Below the pieces are notes generated by a model. That model did not search any database and was not told the DNA's origin. It saw only the letters and a list, made by a program, of their open reading frames with translations. Source: Costus lasius (Eukaryota; Streptophyta; Magnoliopsida; Zingiberales; Costaceae). Taken from it: a DNA stretch of 64,000 bases. The position numbers and the translations under genes are program-made. Shown piece by piece: positions 42,150-54,819 of this stretch (position 1 is its first letter; each line of letters opens with the position of its first letter). The stretch is from assembly GCA_027563935.2 (NCBI GenBank), contig CM050446.2:123892499-123956498 (forward strand), read 5' to 3'.

Positions 42150-42339
42150 TCCAGATCAGCTGTTTTACCCAAACAGCCTCAGCTTTTCTAACCAGCTTCA
42201 GTCAAACCAGCTCTGGTCAAACCAGCCAAAAGCCAGAAACTTCAGCCTTACCAAACTGGCCCTTACTCCCGTGGGGCTTTTACCCTCTTACCGAGGGGTT
42301 TTTCCACGTTAACATTAGTGTCAATCTTACATGATTACT

Positions 42340-42600
42340 GTTCTCAGTTGATCTATTCATTTGCATCTATATATATTGTGTGTTTTAGCACGCGTGAAGT
42401 CCAGGGATCATGAAAAGAGTTTTTACATTGAAAATCTTACTATCAATTCACTGTGGTGGCTGCAAATCATAGTGTTATTGAATTTATCCATGAGAATAAA
42501 AATGCGCAACTGGAGAAATGTGAAGACACATGCAGGGAAAATATCAATTGTTTAATTTCTTTTTTACGAAATAATATTGACCTTCAAGGCAAATCATGGA
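42340..42600 (-). other. NOL9: 3' region of the NOL9 gene
   Basis: Immediately downstream of the gene on the minus strand. It is conserved in the truncated duplicate (13935-14097, 20337-20444, 21004-21040) and, in part, at 53600-53660. It probably holds the last short exon and the 3' UTR. One candidate last exon starts after CTATGATTTGCAG (about 42465) and stops after three codons; I could not confirm it. Confidence 0.4.
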
Positions 42601-42682
42601 AAATATCCTACACTACATACATTAAGGAATGAAGAAACAGAAACTTAGAATGCACAAACAGCTAGCGAACGCGAGTTCTTAC

Positions 42683-45600
42683 CTGCAAGAGACAAGTTGG
42701 GATTTCAATAAATCCTTGCAGAAGGAGATCAACCTTCTGTAAAACGTGAAACGGAACAGGTGTAATGACATAAAGTAAACCTTTAATAGGATCAATACCC
42801 CTCACAATACCTGATCAATGAAGTTAATGGTTAAACAAAACAAAGAAATCATAGCCTTAATATCAAAAAATGAAGATTCTAGTAAAACGTAACTTTATAT
42901 CTCCAACTATGATTTTCAAACTATATACTAATTGCCTTCCATTCATGACACGAAGAGTAAGTTCAAATATATGTAGTAAGTAGAAGAATAAGGCTTTTTT
43001 CTGTATTTTCCATCCAACAAGCTTTATTGAAGACATATAGTAGTTCATTCATAATTATGGTGCCGATTTCTGAGTTACCAGATCGATATTCTCTTTTGCC
43101 ACATTAACCATGTTCACTCATAATGAGATAATTTGATAAAAGTTGTTGCACAAGAATCTATCCAAAAACATTATTAGCATCTAGTGAAAGTGAATTATTC
43201 TACTGCGCTATAGAAACTAAAAGGCTTTCCAAGTTGACAAGGACAACAAATTGTAGATTTCACTTGGTTTCATCCTGATTTGAAGAAGCCAGAGGATTAT
43301 TGAAGAACCAAGGGCAGTGATTAGGCATCAAGTCATTGAGGAAAGATGGGTGCCACGTTGCTAGGTGCAAGTGTTGTTTTGCTCCAATTTCACATGCTGT
43401 CAATCAGCCTAATGTGAAACCTCTCCCCTCCAGTGATCCTTCTAGAAGTAGCTGAGTGCCAGCATGTGAAGCCTCTACCTCCAGTGATCCTTCTAGGAGT
43501 AGCTGCAGCGGCCTACGAATTGCAAAAAAGGCCACAAGCTTATCCAATATCTAGATATACCTCTTTAGCGTGCCTAAATCCTTGGTCTAATCATATCCAC
43601 CAAATCCTTTTAGGTGCAGTGCAATACACATAAGGACTTCTGGATAATGAACACATCCAATTAAATTGAGCTATCACTGTATGGTTATAAATTTTAACTT
43701 CTATATCCACGCTCATAGTCCTCTAATTTTTTTTCTGAACGTTATCGTTTTCTTAAAGCAAAATGTGAGCAGCCTCACCCGGCAAGACTTCCAAAATTCA
43801 TGCAAGGCTCATGAGGTCAATGCACAGAATTTACTATATAACAAGTACAGAAATAGTTTCAGGAAATTGATCATCAGAAGAATAACTTGATAACCAAAAA
43901 GATGTTCGCTCCAACCGAACACATTAGGATGAAACTGCGTGGTTAAGCATGCATATTAATTAATTTTCGTAGACAGTTGCAGAAAAGACATTCCCCTGTT
44001 TGTCTAAGTAGATAAGCAAGGAATTCAAATCACATAGAGCAAATAGATAGCAGAGATAAACAGGTCAGTTAAAGTACCAAGTCCCACACACCAAGGTATA
44101 TCAGATCGGGCTTTTGCAGGTACATCAGAACTTACTGCCAGGCCAACAATTGTTGCATTCAAACTATGGAATATTTCACTGCTTGGAACCTACATAAGCA
44201 TATTAAGAGCATTGAGTAAAAGAAATTACAAATTCCAAGAACAAGGGGTTAATTGCACTCATGTATGATCTAGATTTACGAAGAACTGTTTGCGCCAGTT
44301 AATGAATACAACATAGCGAAATTTCATGATATTATGACATTTAACTGTAATAGCATAGCCTTGCGGTCCAAGGTTATATCTATGGGGCACCCGCTATAAG
44401 TAGTATCGGGTGAATGAAGAATTTTAGTAAAATGCCAAATGTTTAGCAAACCTGAGAATGTAGATGTACAACTTTTAATTTTGGGAAAGGAACCACGTAG
44501 GGAGAAACAGTAGCCAGAGCATGGGCAAGTTCTTTATTTGTTGAAATATTCAGGTTACAGGGGAAGCATTGCCTGAAGTAGTTGGATATGCATCTATCTC
44601 GCACACAACGAGCATCTTTTCGAACTAATATTCTGCATAAATAAAAGAAACGTTTTGTAGTGCCAAAGATGAGGTTATCCAATTTATTTAATATGCACTT
44701 TGGCAATATCTAGCATGCCAAAGACAGAGTAGGAAAAGAAAATAAATTCCAATGACAAACAAAATATACAAAATTCATTTAACAAGCACAAAACCAAACA
44801 ATTAAAGCACAAAACTACAGTATCCAAAGTGGCATGAATTTAGTAAGTAATTCAAACCAAAGTTTTTAAAACTACTCCGAACTGGCGGGAATTTCTAGTT
44901 TGGACTCGGAGCAGCAAAAGTCTCAGAGCAGCGAAATCACGAAATCCAGGGAGAAGGAGAAAAAGGAGGGAGAAAGAAGAGGGAAGAGGAGAGGAAGGAC
45001 CCTGGGTGATGGCGGACATGGGCGATGGCCTATGTAGGCGACAGTAGACATGAGCAATGGCGGACGCGAGTGATGGCGGACATAGGCAATGTCAGTACAC
45101 TTGTTATTAATATTTTATAACTTAATTTCAAAATTCCATTTAAAGTTAGTTGCTTCTCAAGTTTTGATCCGAACTTGTAGTGAATCATTGGCTGAAACTA
45201 AACCTCAAGCATCAAATTATTGGAGTAAACAAATTGAAGGGAGAGAAAATTCAACAAATAATGGTGAGGTAACAACAAAATCACTAAGTAAAAAATTGTC
45301 AAATTAACATCAAATTAGAGACAAATCATGTTTCTTTTTCTAAAAAACCATGGTGACATCATTCTCATATAAAGTTGTTCTTACAACACATCTTACAAAT
45401 AAAATTGTAAATAATAGAATTTCAAGGAAACTCACGATTGATTTGCGTAGTCTCTAAGTGCCGAATTGAGAAGAAAGATATGAGGTTCTTCGAGTCCTTG
45501 ATTGTTGTCATCAACCCAGAATATTCCACGAGGAAGATTTTTGTTCTCAACTGAAATACGTATCTGAACAACATGAGTTGGAGAAATGTACCTCAACATT

Positions 45601-46834
45601 TCTACCAAAAGATCAAAGCCGGTGCCTGCATATAGTAAAAGAGAATGATGACATTAAATCATATTTTCAGGAACGAAATACTTTAACTAAAGTAAAGAAT
45701 AAGCTAGTATGTGCAACGGTTTCCACAAACAAACCTTTTACCCATCCAGGAGTGTTAATAATCAAAGGCAACACTGAATTTCCAGAACCATCGCATTCTG
45801 GTTGACAATGCTTCCTGACAAAGTAATCATACAAGTTGAATGTACAATCCATATATGCTTTTGGATCACTCTTTGGGGAGATATCACCAAAGTAGAAACA
45901 CCTGGATTTCAAATAGATATATTATCTGAGAACAAATTTTGCAAAATAACACTCAACAGAAAGAGCCTTAAGCTTCATTACTTTCTTTTACACAAAATTT
46001 TAGATCCGAACAAACTTTACAACCCAAGTGATGATCTTTGGACATTATTTCTTCAATGTTTATATAATAATGGAGATCTTGAAGGTTTTTTTATCTATAT
46101 ATTCTTCTTTTTCAGTCTGCACACCATAGAATAAATACAGAGGATCCCAAAGTTTACAAAAACAACACAAATTCTTATAGTAGATCTCTAGAGTCTAGAC
46201 AAGGAGTTTCCAAATCAAATAAATGTAATTAATTACTAGTGTAATGTTAACCAACTATATTATGAAACTACATCAAAAAATTACATAGTCAATCAAAAGT
46301 TTCAAAGCAAAACCTTGTAATGTAATGATTACCTCTCGCTTGCTATAATGCATGAATTCAACAGATCTGTGTAACAAGCTACATACTTCAAAGCTCAAAC
46401 AAGTAAAAGAGTCGATAAAGAAAGGAAATAAGAAAGAACACGGACCTGGAATCTTTTCTTTAACAAGAGTGAGAGAGAGACATCCGGGGAATGAGAACTC
46501 TGGTTGTCCCACATCAGTATCCAAATAAGCCACTCTACCATACCTACAACCACCTCATCAAAATTAGAACTTTTAAGAGAAGGAAAATGGAAACCTACAG
46601 TACAAATACAACCTTTGCAAAAGGATGTGCACCAAAGAATAAGAGGGGAAGCAAGGAGAACCTTGGCAACAGGGCATTCAGGAGATAGCGAGAAAAGGTC
46701 GACTTGCCACTATTCTTCGGCCCGCAAATGAAAATGACCAGCGGATTTGAGTCACAAGCAATCTTGTCTATCGTAACCTCCCAATCCATGGGAATGTGTA
46801 CCTCTCCTGTCACTGTAGTGATGATGGCTGCCAT
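42683..46834 (-). CDS. NOL9: Polynucleotide 5'-hydroxyl-kinase NOL9/GRC3-like
   Basis: This kinase family phosphorylates RNA 5' ends and acts in the nucleolus on pre-rRNA. Eight exons (minus strand) join in phase: 46662-46834, 46446-46543, 46333-46366, 45735-45901, 45436-45625, 44452-44632, 44078-44189 and 42683-42810, giving about 361 residues; a short last exon is not resolved. Exon 1 has the Walker A motif FICGPKNSGKSTFSR and exon 2 the GRC3 motif VAYLDTDVGQPEFSFPG. Exons 4-5 have CFYFGDISPKSDPKAY, LIINTPGWVKG and SPTHVVQIR. Exons 6-8 have RQCFP, ELAHALA, YVVPFPKLKVVHLHSQ, IVRGIDPIKGLLYVITPVP and VDLLLQGFIEIPTCLLQ. All introns begin GT and end AG. The length fits the short plant form (about 365-370 residues). 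The start ATG has no upstream in-frame rival. Exon 3 is a 34-nt microexon. A truncated duplicate lies at 20337-21765. Confidence 0.85.
43000..44077 (-). other. NOL9: Intron 7 of NOL9
   Basis: The intron spans 42811-44077. A duplicated phrase CCTCCAGTGATCCTTCTAG(A/G)A occurs at about 43427 and 43480. No gene is seen in it. In the pseudogene the matching intron is only about 270 bp, so much of this was inserted or lost. Confidence 0.6.
44633..45435 (-). other. NOL9: Intron 5 of NOL9 with GGCGGACAT repeats
   Basis: 44900-45095 is purine-rich with imperfect repeats of GATGGCGGACATGGGCGATG. It probably is an inserted repeat; no coding region is supported. Confidence 0.5.
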
Positions 46835-46849
46835 CCTGCTGCTCTAAAG

Positions 46850-47560
46850 AAAGTTATTTTCCTAAGTACATAACAGATATGTAGACTTTGTTGCCTCGGC
46901 GGAATCAGCAATTTGAATAACATAAACTAAAAACCAATACAGCACGATATCATAGGGCAATTCGGGTCACTGAGTTGCAAATGAGTCATGTCACTTGAAT
47001 AATACAAAATAAATTAGTCATGACCCAATTAACTAGATCCTAACACAATCATAAATTTACTCAAAGCCCTAACCCAAACACAACAGAAACATGGGTTAAC
47101 CCGACACTGAAGTAACTCATTTAGTATATAAGTCATATAATAAACAATCAGTTATTAACACAACCTTACAAAGACCATAGTAGTTTGATTTTATTTTTCA
47201 AATCATTTAAATAATAATTAGATAAAAAATTTTAATAGTTAGATCCATAGCAATCCATACAACAAAAACATACAATGCTTGTTAGGGTTCATCAACAGCA
47301 ACACATCATCACAGGCGCACAACCAATACAAAAATGAATGCACTTATTAATATTCAATAACCATAAAAACTAGTAGAAAGTAACCTACGTCTAGATGGTG
47401 GTAGGTCATAGGTGCATTTAGACATGTGAATTGTGATCTATAAATCTCAATTTAATTAGTTTATGTTTTCCGAATCTACTCTGATTCACTACGTGATTTT
47501 TATTTCTACGTACTTGATGGACCACAGCTACAACGGAGGAACAATGGGCCTATTTATATA
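46850..47560. other. Upstream region of NOL9, no gene seen
   Basis: AT-rich, with no recognisable core promoter. A 5' UTR intron is possible because an AG lies a few bases before the ATG. Confidence 0.35.
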
Positions 47561-47564
47561 CCGC

Positions 47565-47985
47565 ATAAGTAGTTTTAGAGAAGCTAGCACCATTTGGAAT
47601 GCAGCTTAAGCTAAATCCAAAAGCTGGCATGAGAAGCTGAAATCTCCAAAAGGAAGCCGGCTTTCCAGCTATACTAATTTTAGGGTATTTTATATATATA
47701 TATATAATAATCAACTTTAAAAATAATAATAAATATAAATATAAATATAAATAACAAAATTAAAAATAAATATAAATAATAAAAATTAAATAATAAAAAT
47801 TAAAAATAAATATAAATAATAAAATAAAAATAAAAATATATATAACTATAAATAAAAAAAATAACATAACCATAAGCTATGAATCCAAACACTCTTAAAA
47901 CTTCTTCAGCCAGCCAGCATCTTTTCAACTAGTATTTCTTTAGCTACCAGAAGCAAATAACAGAAGCCGGGCCAAACGCAGCCAA
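47565..47985. mobile_element. Decayed MITE related to the one at 32897
   Basis: The right end shares ATCCAAACACTCT, AACTTCTTCAGCCA and GCCGGGCCAAACGCAGCC with 33228-33312. The core is (AAATATAAAT)n and the left end (about 47565-47680) has AGCTGGCATGAGAAGCTGAA. Exact ends and a target duplication are not clear. Confidence 0.45.
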
Positions 47986-47989
47986 TGAC

Positions 47990-49620
47990 AACAGTAGGCA
48001 TGGTAGGCACCATGTTGGCAATGGAGATGTGTGAGGATGATGCAGCTTGGGTGATAGAGCAAGATGTTGGCAATGGAAAAACAAGAATGATGATGAATAT
48101 GCAAGGTCAACAATGGAGACGACATCAATATGCAGGTACAATGATGGAGGTGCACAACAATGAAGTATCAATGATGGAAACACTAGTAAAGGAGGCGCAG
48201 CGATGCCAGCCTGCGATGGAGATGCTAAGTTGGTTCGGCTGTGAACAATGACTTGTGAGGATGAGAGTAAATGAGGGAACTAGGGTTATTTGTAGGGCTG
48301 AGCATTCGATAATTACTGTTTTACTGATTTAGCGAATCAAATTTTTTATTACCAAACCGTATAAGAAAATAACCGCTCGGTAAGTTTTTTTTAAGTGATG
48401 AGAGTCGATATGAGAACTATGCAATGCAAAGCAAAAAATGAAAAATTAGGATTAAGCATATGGAACTAATTCATTTAGCATATAATAACTCTAATATTTT
48501 AGTAATAAAAAAGGCTTATAACTCTTAACTCTATGAGCTGAGGATAATACAAAGCACATTGTACTAGCCACCATTATCAATTTTTCATCTTTATATCCAC
48601 TAGATTTTAAAATACCAAACCAAATATAATTATACATAATAGAATATTCAAGTTGCAAAAATTTGCATGATAGTCACTCATCTTTATCAAAATCCACAAA
48701 TTTAATAATTATTAAGACCAATAATCAAACTGAAGAGAATTTCACAAAATACAAGAATAATGACTCACCTATTCACCTCATGATTGGACTCGTCGTCCCA
48801 GTGAAATAGAGTCTCAGACTCGGAGAGTTGCCACTTGTCGAGCCACTGAGGTTGACACTTGAGATGATGTAGCGATGAAAGGCCATGGCCAAGGCCCAAC
48901 GGCAAGTGATGTGAGTCGATAGTCATAATTAGGAGAGCTGGCAAGCAACGAATGGTGCTGAAAGTTCAAGGATTGAGGAGGTGAAGGTGATGGCGACTTC
49001 AGGTTTCAGTCATTTGTGATGAGAGGACTTTGGTAGTCGCCGTGAGAGGAAGTCTGAACAGAGGATGAGTAGCAATGATAGTGAGTAGGGTACCCGCTAT
49101 TTTTGCACTACCCATACCTAAACCTAAACAATTCCTCTACTACTCTTACTCAATTATCTATCCAACATTTCTTCCAAACCTATACCCTAACCTGACCCTA
49201 ATAATCACCCCTATCAAAACCCTATTAATACCTAGATATCAGGTCGTGTATTATGGGTACCCACTGTACCCAACGTGATAAAATTAAATTGATTCAATAT
49301 ACAGGAGATGGAAAGAACACAAATACAAGTAATTTATGGACAAACTGTAATTTATAACATACACTCTTGCTTAAAAAAATAAGTATATAAAACCACAAAA
49401 CAAATAAGCAATTTACATACTTAAAAACACAACCAACAAATAGCAGTTTAGGATTTCAGGTAATCAGGATTCTATCTTGTGAGAAAAAAGTAACAAATAG
49501 CCAACTATGAGTTGTAAATATCCTACTCCAGTTCAGTGGCAAGAAAAACAATTCAGTTAGGGTTTTACACACCATGTTACCAACCCACACTGATGCTTCA
49601 ATGAGTAGTTGATGGCGTCA
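47990..49620. other. Intergenic with TE debris
   Basis: No gene. GTAGGGCTGAGCATTCGATA at 48290 looks like one end of a hAT-type MITE without a partner. GGGTACCC-rich text at 49085-49275 resembles an incomplete copy of the 22320-22799 family. Confidence 0.4.
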
Positions 49621-49639
49621 CTCCGAATGGCATGGCTGG

Positions 49640-49862
49640 CCACTAGGATTAAGATTTAGGGATTTATGAGTTACAACGACATCTTTGGTTCTTCGTCAGC
49701 ATCGCTTCTAATGGAATGGCGAGGCAGCAAGCTAGTGGCAATGAGATCACGAGGATTAGGGATTTACGATGATGACGTCTTCCGTTCTTCATCGGTGTCG
49801 CTTCGAATGGCCGGCGGGCGGCAGGCTGGCAGTGACAAAGCCACAAGGAAGAGAGGGGATTA
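49640..49862 (+). repeat. About 100-bp diverged tandem duplication
   Basis: TTAGGGATTTATGAGTTACA...GACATCTTTGGTTCTTCGTC...GCTTCTAATGG is repeated as TTAGGGATTTACGATGATGA...GACGTCTTCCGTTCTTCATC...GCTTCGAATGG. Confidence 0.7.
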
Positions 49863-50780
49863 AGGGTGAGGGTACTAGCACCTCACCTGAGTGCCATCGG
49901 TACTTGAGACGAACTGTAGGAGGTCTCTCATGACATCTCTCAGGTGATAAACAATTCTACATTAGGATTTCTAACAAAGGCATATGGAGAACTGAAGATT
50001 AGGTATTGCCAATTACTTAAGAAATCAACACATGTGAATGACACCAGGAGCTACGGTTAGAATAGTCCACTGTCTCACCATAAACATTTTCAATGGGAGC
50101 TTTGCTGAATAGAGAAAAGAATTTTCCCTTGAGGACATGGGACAATGGTTGAAGGTTGGACAATACGAAACAAAAAATATGTTTAACTACCCAAACCCAA
50201 TCTCAAATTCAAGTAGTCGACCTGACCCAACACAAATGCATGGCAACCACCTGAACATTCAAATACTTCTTAAACATGCTACATTGAATAAAAATGTTCA
50301 GTGTCAGTTGGAAGCTGATAACAAGAAAAATCAAAAGTTGAAATTTATTCTTGAAATCTCCATTGACAAACCTTCGCCTGAACTGGAAAGTAAAATACGA
50401 GCGGCAGCAGGTTCTGGAAGGCGAGTTCTTGATGGCGACAACAGGAGAGAAGAAATGGTACTTCTACTACCCGAGGGATGGCGACGAGTCACCGGCGTCG
50501 GATTCTGGAAGAAGAGCTTGATGGCGACAAGTGCTTGAGACGGTGAGAAGCGGCAAGGAGAAGACGAGTGGCAGCGGCGACGAGGAGAAGATAAGCCGCG
50601 ACCACCAGCAACAACGAGGAGTCGCTAGGGCAGCAGCGACGAGAGAGCCTACGGCAGGGGGAGCGGGAGGCGATGAGGAAAAGAATACGAGCGGGTTAGG
50701 GCTTTTTTCGGGAGGCGGTGAGTCCGCGCAGTTTATCTAAACATGAGTCCGCGCAACCTTCAGAAAATCTTCTGTTGGCT
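49863..50780. other. Intergenic with GC-rich GAGGAGAAG block
   Basis: The block 50395-50730 is GC-rich with GGCGACGAGGAGAAG-like repeats and fortuitously open frames. No protein family is recognised. Confidence 0.35.
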
Positions 50781-50781
50781 C

Positions 50782-51267
50782 TAGAGCTGGCAACTCCCGA
50801 TCAGTTTTAGATCGAATTTGGGTACTTTGTTTATCTAAACATGAGGGGGGTTCAGATTTAATGGATCAAATTTTAATCAGATTTAGTTAGAATTCTGGAT
50901 TTAATAATATGAGTATCCGATACATGATACTTAATTTTAATAATAAATAAATATTTTTTTATTAAAATATAAATAATTATAAAATAACTATTATATAAAT
51001 ATTTATTATTAGTAAAAATATAAAAATAATAATAAATAGTTATTATATAAATATATTTATTATAATAATAATTTTTAAATTATATTTTATAAATAATAAA
51101 TATTTTATATTTTATTTAATAAGCTATCTATGGGTACTTGTTTAAATACTTGACCCGGGTTCATGTTATATAATAGGATATTTAACTCAAGTTCAGGTTG
51201 AGTTTGGGAATCGGATCAGATTCAAGTTTGGGTGGCAATGTAGGTATCCGACTAGTTGCCACCCCTA
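50782..51267. mobile_element. hAT-like MITE
   Basis: Ends TAGAGCTGGCAACTCC and (reverse) TAGGGGTGGCAACTAG; flanks GTTGGCTC and GTTAGCTT (6 of 8 identical). AT-rich core. It is related to the 22320-22799 family by ends and size. Confidence 0.75.
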
Positions 51268-52633
51268 GTTAGCTTTGATCATTATAGCAAAGCAACGTAC
51301 TGTTGCTTCACGTCTAGGATAATTTTTACCCGCAGCTTATGGGACCGGTGGCTTACCTCACATTCCCAAACGCACCCTAGGATGAGTGAATAACGGCTTC
51401 GGTTCGGGTCCTAACTCCCACCCTAATAACGTAACGGGTACTAGATTACGGGTAATTGATTTAAACGGTAGTCGTGTAAAGTACAGATATAAATATTATA
51501 AATTTAAATACTAATATTTAGGTGGTGTTTAATATGTGTTATGCCTACAGCAGTTAATGTAGTTAAAAAAAACGTACTTGTCTAAGCTATTGCTATTATA
51601 AACCTATCTAAGTCCACTATAGATTTATATATCATATTAATATATAAAAAATAATATGGATTCATGCATGATTTGAGCCTAAGTCATAAATGAATTAACT
51701 TAATTATAATCTAAATACAATTATGTCTATTTTACATCTATTTATCATTATATTGAGCAATGTCAGAGTTAAAAGTAGGTCAAGTCAATTTTCTACAAAG
51801 ACTAAAATACCAAGTTAGCAGTGAGGAAAACATTCATGGGCTCATTTCGTAGCTTCGTGATGAACAGAAAGAGAGAATAATAGACAAGAATTAGTGTAAA
51901 GTTTTAGTTAAACAACATAATATTATGGCATATAAGAAAATTATTTTAGAAACCTAAATTAATTATATCTTTTTTAAAAAATTATTAAATATATTTTTGT
52001 AATTTTTATTTTTTTTATTAAGTATATTTAGGCTACTATCAAGTATAGAAACCATAACGCATCAGAAACATTTATAATTAAAATGCAACTGCCCGACTAT
52101 ACGAGTTGTTTCATTAATTATTTTATATTGAAAAAGAAATCCACAAATTTATGATGTAAAAGTTAAATTTATGAAGTGGAAGATAACTTTAACTAAATAT
52201 AGTAGATGTTTGATTGCGCCATCAATCTAATATCCACTGTGGGGCTAGAAATCTTCCATTTGTTATCCTTCTTTAGATGGCTCACAATGGGAAATGACCA
52301 AACGATCGCAAGATGCAAGTGGGGACCTAGCCTATATTTATAATGATAAAAACCCTAAGCTCCCCCATAAAGTAGTTTTAGGTTTCAGGTGCGAAATCCA
52401 TAATCCAATAAGGATTTATCTCAAGACCTAGGGTGCAGAATCCAATATCTAATAGTGATTCATCTTAAAACCCGCAGGTTACATAGGCTATTTTTCACAT
52501 TCAATAATGAGATGTTATGGGCCCATTAATCGATTAACAAATGTTCTCACAAATCAATAATGTTAGACCAAAAATTCCAACACATACACCACGCACACTC
52601 CAATGCCTAGGATTTATAGAACGGATTTGGCGA
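51268..52633. other. Intergenic, no gene seen
   Basis: AT-rich. Around 52380-52470 the phrase (G/C)AGAATCCA(A/T)ATC(C/T)AATA(A/G)(G/T) is weakly duplicated. Nothing else recognised. Confidence 0.35.
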
Positions 52634-52975
52634 GCAGGGTACTATAATTCTAAAAAAAACAAAAAATATTATGATGATCTATGCACTCTAAGTTATCCAT
52701 CGGTACCAATATCATCATGAATGAAATCTTCTACGATGAAAAAAAATCATAAAAGATAATATAATCTGTGCTATAGTAACAAGGTACAAATTCTACTATT
52801 TGTTACGATTTTTTTTCTTATCGTAAAAGATTTCATTTATTATGATATTTGTATCGTTGGATAGCTTAGAGTATGTAGATCATCATAATATTTTTTATTT
52901 TTTTAAAAACTATTAAAGGGGTAAAATTGTCACCCTTCTTTTCGTCGGCAAGCAGGTACCCTGCTCGCAACGATC
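52634..52975. mobile_element. Fold-back MITE with GCGAGCAGGGTAC ends
   Basis: Long inverted arms: GCGAGCAGGGTAC and AAATATTATGATGATCTA, ACTCTAAG..TATCCATCG, GGTACCAATATCATCATGAA on the left pair with the reverse complement on the right, so the whole 340 bp can fold back. The target duplication was not resolved. Confidence 0.7.
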
Positions 52976-53254
52976 GCTCAGATTTATAGCCCCCAAATGT
53001 TCGTCAAACTTTTGCTCGTTACGAGGACCAAATTTTTTTTCCTATGGGCCCGCTTCAAATATAATGCACTGTGATATAAATGTCATTTCTCTTTTGTTAA
53101 GTAATCTTAGAAAAATATTATAGTATTTATTTTATAATAAAAAATGTATAATTTGCCCTCGTAATTTTTTTATATATTTGTATTAAATATAATAGTGTTT
53201 CTCTTCTTTAGTTGTCTATTTGATTTAATTTTATTTGCATCTATTTTATTATTA
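52976..53254. other. Intergenic
   Basis: No feature recognised. Confidence 0.3.
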
Positions 53255-53665
53255 ATGAGTAAAGGACAGTGATTAGTTTAAAATTTATAACAATTTGAGC
53301 TCTTTTTTAAGTAATTAATTAACTGGATATGAGTTTATGACATGGATAATATGTAGTTGTACTTTTATTAGACAAGATGGCTTGAAAAATAGTCGCGTGT
53401 GTATTGGCTAAATAACAAAAGAATATGGCTCAATGAGGAAACGTGTAACTTGTTCATGCCGAGTAATCTCACAAATGACTGGGATGTGAAGCGAGATGTG
53501 ACATCACTTTTATTTGATCACAATAACCTCGCGTATATGATGTTATTCGTTTTGTCAATTTATATATTTATCAACACTAGAAATAGGGAAAAATAGTAAT
53601 GATATTGACCTTAAGGCCCATCATCGAAAATATCCTACACTATACACATTAAAGTACACTTTTGA
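53255..53665. repeat. Degenerate segmental duplicate (37.0 kb and NOL9 flank)
   Basis: 53255-53520 matches 37010-37490 as described there. 53605-53660 (ATATTGACCTTAAGG, ATCGAAAATATCCTACACTA) matches the NOL9 3' flank at 42568-42625. A third relic of the NOL9 neighbourhood is therefore likely. Confidence 0.55.
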
Positions 53666-54518
53666 GTTTCTACGCTCTGTCAATTTTCACAAGCATTTTT
53701 TTTTTACTTTATTTGTCACACCCAAATAAGCACTAACCTAACTAAAATTAGCAAATGACTTGTGAAATATAACAAATATAACCCAAATATCCCCATTAAA
53801 AAGTGAATAAACAATGTAGCTCAAAATAATGAAACATATATGTCTACAATCATCACTTTATAAAATTATCCTTAACAACTATCTACATAGAAAAACCAAA
53901 TCAAATGATCAAAAACCAGATTAAAAGAAATCTGATCGATAGAAATCCAATCGAACACAAATACAAACACCTAGATCAGAGCAACCCGATCAATCAAAAT
54001 AACAAAATACTAATATATCAAAATAATAGCTAGCTATCGCCAATATCAAGAACAATCTCACTATCCGGAGGCAAAAGTAATAGGAGTTAGCTTAAATAGC
54101 TAAGTAGGAATCAGAAGATATAGCAATGCATCAATAACTGAGATACATCAATCTGCCATGTATACAGAATAACTCTATATGATGATAATCAACATCAAAC
54201 ATAATATGTAATCACATACATGTGTTATGCAATTAAGATCAATGACCATAACAGCTCTACTACGAGCTCATACTCTTATCAAGAGTGTTTTCACCATTGC
54301 TCACACGATAGAACAACTGTCCTCAAATGATAACTCAAAGGTATTGCGTCCAACACCTAGGTAACCTAGGAAAATCCCGAAAGACTCCATCTAAGAAATC
54401 TACCAGTTGGCCCTATAGCCATGAATCTGCATATAGTATACATCCTGGTCCACTGCCTAAAAGGCTCAGTCCTGGCTAACATCAGCTAGAATAAAGATCA
54501 CAATGGGCTAGAATAAAT
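53666..54518. other. Intergenic, no gene seen
   Basis: AT-rich; an ACCAGATTAAAAGAAATCTGATCGAT palindromic stretch near 53917 is the only structure noted. Confidence 0.35.
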
Positions 54519-54520
54519 AT

Positions 54521-54700
54521 GCAGTATATGGGATCATCATCCTCCATTTTGGCTTGCACACAATCCCCACCCTTCATTCTGCTTTGTGATCAATATGGTG
54601 TGCAGGATAGAGTTATAGTAAAGGGGATCATCACCGTTCACCATGCACACAATCCCCACCTTTTATTCTGCTTTTGTGATCGATATGGTGTGCAAGGAGA
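54521..54700 (+). repeat. About 92-bp tandem duplication
   Basis: GGGATCATCATCC, GCACACAATCCCCACC and TTCATTCTGCTTTGTGATCA then ATATGGTGTGCA recur as GGGATCATCACCG, GCACACAATCCCCACC and TTTATTCTGCTTTTGTGATC then ATATGGTGTGCA. Confidence 0.8.
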
Positions 54701-54819
54701 GTTCCCGAAGATCATCAGTTCATCACCGAAAGTTTTCAAAAGTAAGTGACTACTAAGCTAGCCAATGAACAAAATCCACGTCGTAATCCCCAGCATCCTC
54801 GTCCACATGCCTCATCTTA

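Larger units (their letters stand above)
39829..42262. mobile_element. PIF/Harbinger-like element, non-coding, with nested hAT elements
   Basis: Ends GGCCCGTTTGGAGGGGCTTT and (reverse) GGGCCAGTTTGGTAAGGCTG, with TTA on both sides (39826-39828 and 42263-42265). 2434 bp in all, of which two hAT-like elements make up about 1.2 kb. A GC-rich pyrimidine-biased block (39960-40450) with CTCCCGTC/GCCTC repeats is open in several frames on both strands but has no protein character. No transposase is recognised. Confidence 0.65.

Noticed and set aside
48290..49080. hAT MITE suggested by TAGGGCTGAGCATTCG
   Set aside because: No matching right end or 8-bp duplication was found, so only one possible end is noted.
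50137..50538. 133-codon frame
   Set aside because: Mixed low-complexity text without domains; the second half falls in a GC-rich repeat block.
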